Below are positions 8,714-21,660 of a DNA stretch of 64,000 nt, piece after piece. Under the pieces are notes generated by a model. It saw only the letters and a list, made by a program, of their open reading frames with translations, had not been told where the DNA came from and ran no database searches. Location: positions 13,293,501 through 13,357,500 of the forward strand of contig JAUCBN010000011.1 of NCBI GenBank assembly GCA_035048815.1. Direction: 5' to 3'. The position numbers and the translations under genes were made by a program. Position 1 is the first letter of the stretch. Every line of letters begins with the position of its first letter. The DNA comes from Abelmoschus esculentus. Lineage: Eukaryota > Streptophyta > Magnoliopsida > Malvales > Malvaceae.

Positions 8714-11122
8714 CATGACCCCTCTCATTGAGCGTATGTTGCAATGAATGATCCCTGTCTTCGAGTGCATGTCATAATTAACGGTCCATCTCTTTGAGTG
8801 AATACCGTGATAGATGTCACCTCTCTTTGATCGTATGTCGCATTGAATTACCCCTCTTCAAGTGCATGTCATAATGAACGGTCCCTTTCATGGAGCGTAA
8901 ACCATGATGGACGACCCATTTCTTTAAGCGTATGTCGCGGTGTACGAACCATCTCTTGAAGCTTATGTCATAATAAATGGTCCCTCTCCTTGAGCGTATA
9001 CCGTGATGGACGACCCCTCTCTTCAAGTGAATGTCATAGTGAACGGTCCCTTTCTTAGAGCATATACAGTGATGGATGACCACTCTTTGTGCATATGTCA
9101 CGATGAATGACTCCTCTCTTCGAGCATTTGTCAGAATAAACGGTCCCTCTCTTTGAGCGTATGTCACGATGAATGACCCCTCTCTTCGAGTGCATGTCAT
9201 GGTGAACGGTCCCTCTCTTTGAGCGTATACCGTGATGGTCGACTCTCACTTTAAGCATACATCGCAATGAATGATCCCACTCTTCGAGTTCATATCATGG
9301 GTAACTGTCCCTCTCTTTGAACGCATACCTTGATGGACAACCCCTCTCTTCGAGCGTATGTTGTAATGAACGGGTTTCCTCTCTTTTAGAGTATGTCACG
9401 ATGGACGACCACTCTCTTCGAGTGCATGTCAAGGTGAACGGTCCCTCTCTTTGAGCGTATGTTGGAATGAATGACCCCTCACTTCGAGTGCAAGTCATAA
9501 TGAATTGTCCCATTCCTAGAGCGTATACCATGATGGACAACCCCTCTCTTTGAGTGTATGTTGTAATGAATGACCCTTTTCTTCGAGTGCATATCATGGT
9601 GAATAGTCTCTCTCTATGAGTGTATACCGTGATGGACGACCCCTCTCTTTGAGTGTATGTCACGATGAATGATCCCTCTCTTCGAGTGCATGATATAATG
9701 AACGGTCCCTCTCTTTGAGCGTATACCGTGTTCGATGACCCCTCTCTTTGAGCGTATATAGTGATTCATGCCCCCTCTATTTGTGTGTTTTGTCGCGATG
9801 AATAACCCCACTCTTCGAATGCATGTCGTAAAGAAGGGTCACTTTCTTAGAGCGTATACCGTGATGAGCGACCCCTCTCTTTGAGCGTATATCGCGTTGA
9901 ATGACCTCTCTCTTCGAGTGCATGCCATCATGAACGGTCCTCTCTTTTTGCGTATACCGTGATCGACGACCCCTCTCTTTGAGCATATGTCGCGATGAAT
10001 GACCCCTCTCTTAGAGTGTATGTCATAATGAACGGTCCCTTTCTCAGAGCATATACCGTGAAGGACGACCCCTCTATTTGAGTGTATACCGTGATGGACG
10101 ACCCCTCTCTTTGAGCGTATATCGAGGTGAATGACCCCGCTCTTTGATTGCATATAATGGTGAACAATCACTCTCATTAAGCGTATACATGATGAACGAC
10201 CCCTATCTTTGAGCGTATGTCACGATGAATGACCCCTCTCTTCGAGTTCATATCTTAATGAACAGTTCCTCTTTTTGAGGGTATACCGTGAAGCACGATC
10301 CCTCTCTTTGAGACTATGTCGCGATGAATAAACCCTCTCTTCGAGGGCATGTCATAATGAATATCCCCTCTCCTTGAGTGTATGTCCCGATGAATTACCC
10401 CTCTCTTCGAGTGCATGTCATCATGAATGGGCCTATTCATAGAGCGTATACCATGATGGACGACCCCTCTCTTTGAGCGTATGTCGCGATGAATGACCCA
10501 TCTCTTATAGTGCATGTCATAATGAATGGTCCCTCCCTATAAGCATATACCGTGATCGATGACCCCTCTATTTGAGCGTATGTCACGATGGAAGACCCCT
10601 CTTCTAGCGCATGTCATAATGAACGATCCTTCTCTTTGACCGTATACCTTTATCGATGACCCCTCTCATTGAGAGTATGTTGCAATGAATGATCCATCTC
10701 TTCGAGTGCATGTCATGGTGAATGGTCCTTTGTTAGATCGTATACCATTATGGACGACCCTTCTCTTTGAGTGTTTGTCACGATGAATGACCCCTCTCTT
10801 CGAGTGCATGTCATAAAGAATGGTCGCTTTGGTTGAGCATATATCGTGATGGACGACCCCTCTCTTTGAGCGTATGTCTCGATGAATGATCCTTCTTCAA
10901 GTGCATGTCATGGTGAACGATCCCTCTCTTTGAGCGTATGTCTCTGTGAATGACTCTTTTCTTCGAGCGTATGCCGTGATAGATGGTCCCTCTCTTTGAG
11001 CGTATCTTGTGATGAATAACTCCTCTCTTCGTGTGCTTGTCATAATTAACGGTCCCTCTTTGATCATATACCGTGATGGACGACCCCTCTCTTTGAGCAT
11101 TTGTCGCGTTAAATGACCCCTC
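8714..11122. repeat. 33-bp satellite, block 1
   Basis: This is tandem 33-bp monomers based on CTCTCTTTGAGCGTAT plus a variable half. Three types usually alternate: A (ATACCGTGATGGACGACC), B (ATGTCGCGATGAATGACC) and C (TTCGAGTGCATG...AATGAACGGTCC), giving a 99-bp trimer. Copies diverge by substitutions and small indels, and the order sometimes skips. Because 33 is a multiple of 3 and the consensus has few stops, many open stretches appear with an 11-residue period; I do not regard them as genes. The left edge abuts the truncated internal region B and the right edge abuts a reverse LTR. Confidence 0.95.
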
Positions 11123-11970
11123 TGATATGAAATACAATAAGATAGATGGTGGTGGTGGTATGATGTTGGATAAATTTGTCCTCGTCACCCTTCTAATCGC
11201 AATCGAAGGGGAAAACACCTACAAACAAAACGAATCTCTCCAGTGAATTGATGATATGTTGTTGTCCTAGGCTCCCTCCTATCCGTAATTACATCGGCAA
11301 ACACCATAACCGACTCTAACTCACCCTCCTAAACGTTATTGCTTAAGCAAGCGAGAGTGTGAAGATAATCTCCCTCATAAAAAATTGAAGTACATATGTT
11401 GAAGAAGACTTCTGATAAGAAAAATAGCATGGCGAATCTATATAGCTTGCAAGTAAAATGAACCAAGGCCAAGAGTTTTGTAACTCAAAAATTCATGATC
11501 TTCATGTTTTTACAAGAGAAGAGTCTACCCCCTTTTATAGTCTTAAGGAGACCATAGAATTGCCTAATAGATAGCTGATCAATCCCTAAATATCAGCATA
11601 TGATAGCTTAATAGAATAAATCCCTTAAAACCAGCTTATGGATAACTAATTAAAAGGAATCATAAGGAATAAAATAAAATACTAATAATAACAGTCAAAG
11701 CTTTATAATCCAGCTTTGAATTAATTTATTTTAATGTCTAATTCATCCAAAAGCTTTATATATTAGCTTTTGGATTCAATTTTACAAAATCTCAAAACAA
11801 TTCTGTATCCGGATTTTTGCATGTGCAGCATTGAATAAAATGAACATATCTTAAGCTTCCGATGTCCGATTGATGCGTTAAAAGGTAATTGAATGACGGT
11901 CAATTTGTTAGAGGATAACTCTTCCCATAAATGATATGTGTTGATCTTGTTGAAGATGTTGAACGGCAAA
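11123..11970 (-). mobile_element. Reverse-strand TGAT-type LTR, 5' part not recognised
   Basis: Read on the minus strand this matches most of the solo LTR at 57856-58783. Shared parts are the TATGGGAAGAGTT(A/G)TC stretch, the 'gctgatcaatccctaaatat' region (here inverted), a TATA box (CTATAAAAGG complement at 11531-11540), the CTCCCTCATAAAAA region and the CACCACCACCATCTAT end. The minus-strand 3' terminus ends ATTTCATATCA, adjoining satellite at 11122. Homology ends at about 11925-11970, and the expected TGAT start of the LTR was not found. No coding region was found beyond short remnants. Confidence 0.75.
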
Positions 11971-12294
11971 CTTTGATTGTAGGACCTAGGAAGGAAGGAA
12001 GTCTCCCACTAGAAGTGGCAGCAAAAATGAAGAATTAAGGATAATGGATGAAAGGAATAGGTGAAATGAATGAAGGGAATTGTTTAGGGACTGATTTGGA
12101 AGCGGAAGAGTATTTGGTGTTGATAAGGGTGAATGAATATTTAGGATGCTTTACGACGATGATAAAGGGTGGGAATGGTGAATGAAATAAGATGATATGT
12201 AAGGATGGTGAAATGGAAATAGTATCTTAAATATACTCAAAGAAGAAATTAGGTTATAGAAAACCTAATCTTAAACCTTATATTGATCTTTAAT
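11971..12294. other. Unrecognised AT-rich segment between LTR and satellite
   Basis: The stretch is rich in GAATG, GGATG and GATGAT words on the plus strand. It carries a perfect 8-bp inverted repeat at 12248-12255 with 12262-12269 (ATTAGGTT/AACCTAAT). It has no long open frame and no match to other parts of this window that I could find. It may be the diverged beginning of the LTR at 11123 or a piece of a second element. Confidence 0.4.
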
Positions 12295-15265
12295 GGGTGG
12301 ACGACCCCTCCCTGTTTAACAATATGTCGAGATGAATGACCCCTCTCTTCGAGTACATGTCATAATGAATAATCCCTTTCCTAGAGTGTATACCATGATG
12401 AACAACCCCTCTATTTGAGCGTATGTTGCGGTGAATGACCCCTCTCATTGAGCGTATGTCGCGATGAATGAACACTCTCTTCGTGTGCATGTCATAATGA
12501 ACTGTCCTCTCTTTGAGCGTATACCATGATCGACGACCCCAATCTTTGAGTGTATGTCGTGATAACTGACCCCTCTCTTAGAGTCATGTCATAATGAACG
12601 GTCCCTTTCTTAGAGTGTATACCGTGATGAACAACCCCTCTCTTTGAGCGTTTATCGCGGTGAATGACCCCCTCTTTGAGTGCATGTCATGGTGAATGGT
12701 CCCTCTCTTTGAGCGTATACCGTGATGGACAACCCCTCTCTTTGAGCTATGTCGCGACGAATGACCCCTCTTCAAGTGCATGTCATGGTGAACGATTCCT
12801 CCCTTTGAGCGTATACCGTGATGGACGACCCCTCTCTTTGAGCGTATGTCGCGATGAATGACCCCTCTTTGAGTGCATATCATGTTGAACGGTCCCATTC
12901 TTTGAGCGTATACTGTGATGGATGATCACTCTCTTAGAGCGTATGTCGCGATGAATGACCCCTCTTTGAGTGCATGTCATGTTGAATGGTCCCTCTCTTT
13001 GAGCGTATACTGTGATGGATGACTACTCTCTTTGAGCTAATGTCGCGATGAGTGACCACTCTCTTCGAGTTCATGTCATGAACGGTCCCTATCTTTGAGT
13101 GTAAACCGTGATGGACAACCACTTTCTTTGAGCGTATTTCACGATGAATGACCACTCTTCGAGTGCATGTCATAATGAATGGTCTCTCTCATTGAGCGTT
13201 TACCATGATGGACGATACCTCTCTTTGAGTATATGTCGAGATGAATGACCTTTCTCTTCGAGTGCATGTTATAATGAATGGTCCCTTTCTTAGAGCATAT
13301 CCCGTGATGAACCGACCCCTCTCTTTGAATGACCTCTCTCTTCGAACGTATTTCATAATGAACGATCCCTCTCCTTGAGCGTAAGCCGTGATGGACGACC
13401 TCTCTCTTTGAGCATATGTTGCGATGAATGACCCCTCTTCGAGTGCATGTCATTGTGAATGGTCCCTCTCTTTGAGAGTATACCGTGATCGATGATGACC
13501 CCACTCTTTGAGCTTATGTTGCGATGAATGACCATACTATTCGTGTGCAAGTCATAGTGAACGGTCCCTCTCTTTGAGCGTATACCGTGATGGACGACCC
13601 CCTCTCATTGGCGTATGTTGCGATGAATAACCCCTCTTCAAGTGCATGTCATGGTGAACGATCCCTCCCTTTTAGCGTATACCGTGATGGACGACCCTCT
13701 CTTTGAGCGCATGTCACGATGAATGATCCCTCTTTGAGTGCATGTCATCGTGAATGGTTCCTCTCCTTGAGAGTATGTCATGATGAATAACCCCTCTCTT
13801 CGAGTGCATGTCATAATGAACGGTCCCTCTCTTTGAGCGTATGCCGTGATCGATGACCCCTGTCTTTGAGCGTATATTGGGATGAATGACCCCTTTCTTC
13901 GAGCGCATGTCATGTTGAACGGTCCCTCTCTTTGAGCGTATACTGTGATGGACCATCACTCTCTTTGAGCTAATGTCGCAATGAGTGACCACTCTCTTCG
14001 AGTTCATGTCATGGTGAACGGTCCCTCTCTTTGAGTGTAAACCGCAATGGTCGACCCCTCTCTTTGAGCGTATTTCGTGATGAATGAACCCTCTCTTTGA
14101 GCGTATTTCGCGATGAATGACCCCTCTTCGAGTGCATGTCATAATGAATGGTCCCTCTCTTTGAGCGTATACCGTCATGGACGATCCCTCTCTTTGAGTA
14201 TATGTCGAGATGAATGACCCCTCTCTTCGAGTGCATGTCATATGAATGGTCCCTTTCTTAGAGCATGTACCGTGAAGGACCGACCCCTCTCTTCGAACGT
14301 ATTTCATAATGAATGGTCCCTCCCCTTGAGCGTATGTCGTTATAGACAACCTCTCTCTTTGAGCATATGTTGCAATGAAATACCCCTCTTCGAGTGCATG
14401 TCATGGTGAACGGTCCCTCTCTTTGACCGTATACCATGATGGACGACCCCTCTCTTTGAGTATATGTCGAGATGAATGACCCCTCTCTTCGAGTGCATGT
14501 CATAATGAATGGTCCCTTTCTTAGAGTGTATACCGTGATGGATCTCCCCCTCTCTTTAAGCGTATGTCGTGATGAATGACTCCTTTCTTTGAGTGCATGT
14601 TATAATGAACAGTCACTCTCTCTGAGCTCATACCGTGAGCGATGACCCCTCTCTTTGAGTGTATGTTGCGATGAATGAGCCTTCTCTTCGAGTGCATATC
14701 ATGGTGAACGGTCCCTCTCTTTGAGCGTATATCTTGATGGACGATCCCTCTCTTTGAGCATATGTTGCGTTGAATAACCCCTCTCTTCGAGTGCATGTCA
14801 TAATGAACGGTCCCTCTTTTTAATCGTATACCATGACGGACAACTCTTCTCTTGGAGTGTATGTCGCAATGATTAACCCCTCTATTCGAGTGTATGTCAT
14901 TATGAACAGACCCTCTCTTTGAGCGTATACCATGACCGATGACCCTTCTCTTTGAGCGTATGTCTCAATGAATTACCCATCTCTTCGAGTGCATGTCATG
15001 GGGAACAGTCCCTCTCTTTGAGTGTATGTATGCTGTGATGAACGACCACTCTCTTTGATTATATGTCGCGATGAACAACCCCCGTCTTCGAGTGCATGGC
15101 ATAATGAACAGTCCCTTTCTTAGAGTGTATACCGTGATGGACGACAGTTCTTTTTGAGTGTATGTCGTGATGAATGACCCCTCTTTTCAAATGCATGTCA
15201 TAATGAACGGTCCCTTTCTTAGAGCGTATACCGTGATGGACGACCCCTTCTCTTTGAGCGTATGT
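12295..15265. repeat. 33-bp satellite, block 2
   Basis: This is the same A-B-C monomers as block 1. Around 13900-14800 the order and variants match 18780-19450 closely (for example the 'gagtatatgtcgagatgaatgacc' B variant and the 'ctctgagctcataccgtgag' A variant), which indicates a segmental copy within the array. Shorter monomers with CCCCTCTTCGAG, lacking CT dinucleotides, are frequent. No gene is supported. Confidence 0.95.
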
Positions 15266-15917
15266 TGAAGATGAAATGCTTCAAGGGCTTTCATGGCTGC
15301 ATTATAATATCCAAAATGGCAGAATTGGATGTTGAAGTTGCTAGAAAAATAATAACGACGTTGAACTCAAAAGAACCCGAACAATATACTGAGCGGACCC
15401 AAATCGAATAGGTTCTCCGTTAACGGACTTGGACCCTCTAGATAGTGATCTAAGAACCCGAAGTATCAAGGAATTGACACACTCAAACAAAGTCTGAAAA
15501 TGTCAAGAAAAGTTCAATGAAGAACTGAAATTGTCTAACCTTGTCTTTACAAAATTAAGTAAATATATAGGAATAAAGGAGAAGTTTGCCAAATTTGAAT
15601 TTATAGCCTTAATTCAAACGAAAATTAAAATTTAAATGCTCAAATAACTTCTCCTAGGCTCCTAATATCCTTAGCCACATGTTTTGGCACTTAAAACACA
15701 TTAAACATGTGTTTAATGTTTGAATTTGAATAAGAACCCACTCATTCTTATCCAATGTTGCTGAATGGTCTTCAAAGCAAGGGCCTTGTTTGGCTTGCTT
15801 GCTTTTGGACGCCCAAACTTGTGGAGAAGGGTGCTATGTGGGCCCCATATGTATGGCACATGCGTAGGACACCTGCTCTTCGTGTACGATAGGTTTCATC
15901 TACTGTAGGTCACTTCA

Positions 15918-16143
15918 ACTTGAGTTGAGTTGAGCTGGAAATGGAGATGAGCTGAAACGAACTAGCTAAGAGTGTTAGGAGCTAAACGGAGCTGGGAGCT
16001 AAGGCTCTGAGCTACCTCGAGCTAAGGTGAGTTGCGTGCACACCATTGAGCTTCTTTTGAGCTGAATATAATCATTTGAGCTGGTATTGAACAGCATACG
16101 CTCTCCTGAGCTGGAGATGAGCTGAGTATTCCCACTTGAGCTT
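15918..16143. repeat. GAGCT-rich tract in the LTR
   Basis: Thirteen GAGCT words occur in about 225 bp at irregular spacing (for example gagctgg, gagctaa, tgagctg), giving an imperfect simple repeat. The flanks are ordinary AT-rich LTR. It may be a degenerate short-unit minisatellite. Confidence 0.7.
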
Positions 16144-16301
16144 AGGTTCTCCTAAGTACCTATATTAGAACAAGCAAACACATCTAAAAAGCCTTGTAGT
16201 CCTATTTTAACCACACAAACACACTTAAAACCAAATGCAAACAAAATTAACATAGTATATACATAAGTAAACACACATACTAATATATATACCTAAATAT
16301 G

Positions 16302-16491
16302 TCACATATCAACATGCAACATATTATAAACAACATATTCTAAGGCATGAACATTCTCAAATGAATCTGAAATTTTAGCACAAGTAAGGAAAAGAGCTTC
16401 CCCGTATTTCTTTGCCTTAAAACGTGTGATAGGTCCTAATGGCAAGACCTCCGGATCAACCTGTTGAACTTGACATGATGTGCTCACATCA
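16302..16491 (-). pseudogene. C-terminal tail of gypsy pol inside the LTR
   Basis: The minus strand is open through the LTR start to a stop at 16302. It contains GPITRFKAKK, the GP(M/I)TR-basic motif that also ends pol at 60525 (GPMTRAKTKK) and appears at 36236 (GPMTRTKSRQ). In this element type pol reads through the polypurine tract into the 3' LTR, so an isolated LTR retains the last part of the protein. Upstream of 16491 the frame runs into satellite, so the product is not made as such. Confidence 0.6.
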
Positions 16492-19400
16492 CCTATCTTC
16501 GAGTGCATGTCATGGTGAACATTCCTTATCTTTGAGCGTATACCGTGACGGACGACCCCTTTCTTTGACCGTTAGTCGTGATGAATGACCCCTCTCTTCG
16601 AGTGCATATCATGGTGAACGATCCATTTCGTAGAGCATATACCGTGACGAATGACCCATTTCTTTGAGCGTATGTCGTAGAGAATGACCCCTCTTCTAGG
16701 GTAAGTCATAATGAACGGCCCCCTCCTTGAGTGTATGCCGTGATGGACGACCTCTCTCCTTGAGCGTATGTGTGATGAATGACCCCTCTCTTTGAGCGTA
16801 TAGCGTGATCGATGACCCCTCTCTTTGAGCTTAGGTTAGGATGAATGACCCCCCTCTTCGAGTGCATGTCATGGTGAGCGTTCCCTCTCTTTGAACATAT
16901 ACCGTTATGGACGACCCCTCTCTTTGAGCGTATAATACGATGAATGGTCCCTCTTTTTGAGCGTATGTCATGATGAATGACCCCTCTCTTCGAGTGCATG
17001 TCATAATGAACGATCCTCTCTTTGAGCTTATACCGTGATTGATGACCCCTCTCTTTGAGCATATGTTGCGATGAATGACCCCTCTCTTCGAGTGTATGTC
17101 ATAATGAACCGTCCGTCACTTTGAGCGTATGCCATGATGGACGACCCCTCTCTTCGATTACATGACATGGTAAACGGTCCCTCTCTTTGAGCGTATACCA
17201 TGATGGACGATCCCTCTCTTTGAGCATTTGTCATGCTGAATGACCCCTCCTCTTCGAGTGCTTGTCGTAATGAATGGTCCCTTTCTTTGAGCTTATTCCA
17301 TGATCAAGGGCCCCACTCTTTGAGCGTATGTTGCGATGAATCACCCCTCTTCGAGCGTATGACATGGTGAATGGTCCCTCTCTTTGAACGTATACCGCGA
17401 TAGACGATACCTCTCTTTGAGCGTATGTCGCGGTGAATAACCCTTCTCTTTGAGCGTATGTCATAATGAACGGTCCCTCTCTGAGCATATGCTGCGATGG
17501 ACGACCCTCTCTTTGAGGGAATGTCGCGATGAATGATCCCTTTCTTCAAGGGCATGTCATAGTGAACGATCCCTTTCTTAGAGCATATATCATGATAAAT
17601 AACCCCTCTCTTTGAGCATATTTCGCGATGAATGATTCCTCTCTTCGAGCATTTGTCATAATAAACGGTCCCTCTCTTTGAGCGTTTTCTAGGAAGGACG
17701 ACCCCTCTCTTTAAGCGTATATCGCGATGAATTATCCCTCTCTTCGAGTGCATGTCATGGTGAGAAGTACCTCTCTTTGAGCGTATACCGTGATGGACGA
17801 ACCATCTCTTTGAGCGTATGTTGCGGTGAATGACCCTTGTCTTCGAGTGCATGTCATGGTGATAGGTCCCTATCTTTGAGGGTATACCGTGATGGACGAC
17901 CCCTCTCATTGAGCATATGTCGCGATGAATGATCCCTGTCTTCGAGTGCTTGCCATATTGAACGGTCCCTTTCATGGAGAGTAAACCGTGATGGACGACC
18001 CGTTTCTTTAAGCGGATGTCGCGGTGAATGACCCCTCTCTTGAAGCTTATGTCATAATAAATGGTCCCTCTCCTTGAGCGTATACCGTGATGGACGACCC
18101 CTCTCTTCAAGTGAATGTAATAGTGAACAGTCCCTTTCTTAGAGCGTATATAGTGATGGATGACCAGTCTCTTTGAGCGTATGTCACGATGAATGACTCC
18201 TCTCTTCGAGCGTTTGTCACAATGAACGCCCCTCTCTTTGAGCAGTTGCTGTGATGGATGACCCCTCTCTTTGAGCTTATGTCACGATGAATGACCCCTC
18301 TCTTCGAGTGCATGTCATGGTGAACGGTCCCTCTCTTTGAGCGTATACCATGATGGACGACTCTCACTTTAAGCATATGTCACAATGATTGATCCCTCTT
18401 TTCGAGTTCATGTCAAGGGTAATTGTCCCTCTCTTTGAGCGTATACCTTGATGGACGACCCCTCTCTTCGAGCGTATATCGTAATGAACGGGTTCCCTCT
18501 CTTTTAGAGTATGTCACGATGGACGACCCTCTCTTCGAGTGCATGTCAAGGTGAACGGTCCCTTTCTTTGAGCGTATGTCGCGATGAATGACCCTTCTCT
18601 TCGAGTGCATGTCATAATGAATTGTCCCATTCCTAGAGCTTATATCGTGATGGACAATCCCTCTCTTTGAGCGTACGTTGCGATGGATGACCCTTTTCTT
18701 CAAGTGCATGTCATGGTGAATAGTCTCTCTCTTTGAGTGTATACCGTGATGGACGACCCCTCTCTTTGAGTGTATGTCACGATGAATGATCCATCTCTTC
18801 GAGTGCATGTTATAATGAATGGTCCCTCTCTTTGAGCGTATACTGTGATGGGCGATCACTCTCTTTGAGCTAATGTCGCAATGATTGACCACTCTCTTTG
18901 AGTTCATGTCGTGGTGAACGGTCCCTCTCTTTGAGTATAAACCGTGATGGCCGACCCCTCTCTTTGAGCGTATTTCGCGATGAATGACCCCTCTTCGAGT
19001 GCATGTCATAATGAATGGTCCCTCTCTTTGAGCGTATACCGTCATGGACGATCCTTCTCTTTGAGTATATGTCGAGATGAATGACCCCTCTCTTCGAGTG
19101 CATGTCATAATGAATGGTCCCTTTCTTAGAGCGTATACCGTGATGGATCGCCCCCTCTCTTTTAGCGTATGTCGTGATGAATGACTCCTTTCTTTGAGTG
19201 CATGTTATAATGAACAGTCACTCTCTCTGAGCTCATACCGTGAGCAATGACCCCTCTCTTTGAGTGTATGTTACGACGAATGAGCCTTCTCTTCGAATGC
19301 ATATCATGGTGAACGGTCCCTCTCTTTGAGGGTATATCTTGATGGTGATCCCTCTCTTTGAGCGTATGTTGCATTGAATAACCCCTCTCTTCGAGTACAT

Positions 19401-21660
19401 GTCAAAATGAACGGTCCCTCTCTTTGATCGTATACCATGACGGACAACTATTCTCATGGAGTGTATGTGGCAATGAGTAACCCCTCTATTCGAGTGTATG
19501 TCGTAATGAACAGACCCTCTCTTTGAGCGTTTACCATGACCGATATTCTCTTTGAGCGTATATCGCTATGAATTACCCATCTCTTCGAGTGTATGTAATG
19601 GGGAACGGTCCCTCTCTTTGATTAATGTCATGATGGATGACCCCTCTCTTGGATTATATGTCGTGATGAATAACCCCTGTCTTCGAGTGCATGGCATAAT
19701 GAACTGTCCCTTTCTTAGAGTGTATACCGTGATGGACGACCCTTCTCTTTGAGTGTATGTCGTGATGAATGACCCCTCTTTTCATGTGCATGCCATAATG
19801 AACGGTCCCTTTCTTAGAGCGTATACCGTGATGGACGACCCCTTCTCTTTGAGCGTATGTCACGATGTACCGTACCGATGACCACTCTCTATGAACATAT
19901 GTTGCGATGAATATCCCCTCTAATTCGAGTGCATGTCGTGGTGAACCATCCCTCTATTTGAGCATATACCGTAATTGACGACCCCTCTCTTTGAGCATAT
20001 GTCACGATGAATGACCCCTATCTTTGAATGCATGTCGTAATGAATGGTCCCTTTCTTAGAGTGTATACCTTGATAGATGACCCCTCTTTTTGAGCATATG
20101 TCACGATAAATGACACCTCTCTACGAGTGCTTCTCATGGTGATTGGTCCCTTTCTTAAAGCGTATATCGTGATGGATGACCCCTCTCTTTGACTGTATGT
20201 CACTATGAATGACTCCTTTCTTCGAGTGCATGTTATAATGAACGGTCCATCCCTTTGAGTGTATACCTTGATGGACGAACCTTCTCTCTAAGCGTATGTC
20301 GCGATGAATGACCCTTCTCTTTAAGAGCATGTCACAATGAACGATTCTTAGAGCGTATACCGTGATAGACGACCCCACTCTTTGAACATATGTCGCGATG
20401 ACTGACCCCTCTCTTCAACAACATTTCATAATGAATTGTCCTTCCCTTTGAGCATATACCATGTTGGACGACACTCTCTTTGAGCGTATGTCACGATTAA
20501 TGACTCCTCTCTTCGAGTGCATGTCAAAATGAACGCTCCTATTCTTAGAGCGTCTTCGAGTGCATGTCGTAGTGAACGGTCCCTTTCTTATAGCGTATAC
20601 CGTTATGGACGACCCCTCTCTTTGAGCGTATGTCGCGATGAATGACTTCTCTCTTCGAATGCATGTCATAATGAACGGTCCCACCCTTTGAGTGTATACC
20701 GTGATGGACGACCCCTCTCTTTGAGCATATATCACGGTGAATGAGCCATCCCTTCGAGCGTATATCATAATGAACGGTACCTTTCTTAGAGCGTATACCG
20801 TGAGTGACCACCCCTCTCTTTGAGCGTATGTCTCGATGATTGACCCCTTTCTTCGAGCATATGTCATAATGAACGGTCCCTCTCTTTGAGCGTATGCCAT
20901 GATGGACGATCCCTCTCTTTGAACGTATGTCGCAATGAATGACCCTGTCTTCAAGTGCATGTCATGGTGAACGACACCTCTCTTTGAGCGTATAGCGTGA
21001 TAGAGGAACCCTCTCTTTGAGCATGTATCATGGTGATTGAGCCCTCTCTTCGATTGCATGTCATAATGAACGGTCCCTTTCTTAGAGAGTATACCGTGAT
21101 GAACAACCCCTCTCTTTGAGCCTATGTTTCTATGAATGTCTCCTCTCTTTGAGTGCTTTTCATAATGAATGGTCCATCTCTTTGAGCGTACACCATGATA
21201 GATGATCCCTCTCTTTGAGCGTATGTCGCGATGAATGACCCCTCTCTTTGGTTGCATTTCATAATGAATGGTCCCTCCCTCTGATCATATACCTTGATGG
21301 ATGACCCCTCTCTTTAAGTGTATGTCGCGATGAATGTCCCCTATCTTCTAGACATGTCATAATGAACGGTCCCCTTATTAGAGCGTATACCGTGATGGAC
21401 GACCTCTCTCTTTGTGCATATGTCCCAATGAATGAGTCCTCTCTTTGAGTGCATGTTATAATTAAAAGCCCCTCTATTTGAGCGTATACCGTGATTGATG
21501 ACCCCTCACTTTAAGCGTATGTTGTGATGAATGACCCCTCTCTTCGAGTGCATGTCCTTGTGAATTGTCTCTCTCTTAGAGAGTTTACTGCGATGGATGA
21601 CCCCTCTCTTTGAGCGTATGTCGCGATGAAAGACCCCTCTCTTTGAATGCATGTCATAAT
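16492..21660. repeat. 33-bp satellite, block 3
   Basis: This is the same A-B-C trimer satellite. 17950-18800 resembles 8860-9750 in block 1, and 18780-19450 resembles 13900-14800 in block 2. It contains long open minus-strand stretches (20415-21257, 17304-18110) that translate to 11-residue repeats. They are explained by the monomer length and are not called as genes. The block is cut at 21660 by the insertion of the element at 21661, within a C monomer. Confidence 0.95.
21656..21660. repeat. Target site duplication ATAAT (left)
   Basis: ATAAT precedes the element and the same five bases follow it at 29544-29548. Joining the flanks restores a C monomer reading GCATGTCATAATGA. Confidence 0.9.

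Larger units (their letters stand above)
15266..16491 (-). mobile_element. Reverse-strand TGAT-type LTR carrying a pol tail
   Basis: On the minus strand it starts TGATGTGAGC at 16491 and ends near TTTCATCTTCA at 15266. The first ~190 nt encode a pol C-terminal tail, as in the LTRs at 36184 and 60621. The flanks are satellite but show no matching 5-bp duplication, and about 12 bp of the expected monomer are missing, so this is not a simple solo LTR insertion. A TATA-like CCTATATATTTA lies on the minus strand near 15560. A GAGCT-rich tract at 15918-16143 is part of it. Confidence 0.65.

Noticed and set aside
15266..16491. Simple solo LTR with target duplication
   Set aside because: The flanks (TATGT or GCGTA on the left, CCTAT on the right) do not match and part of a monomer is missing, so a clean insertion is not supported.
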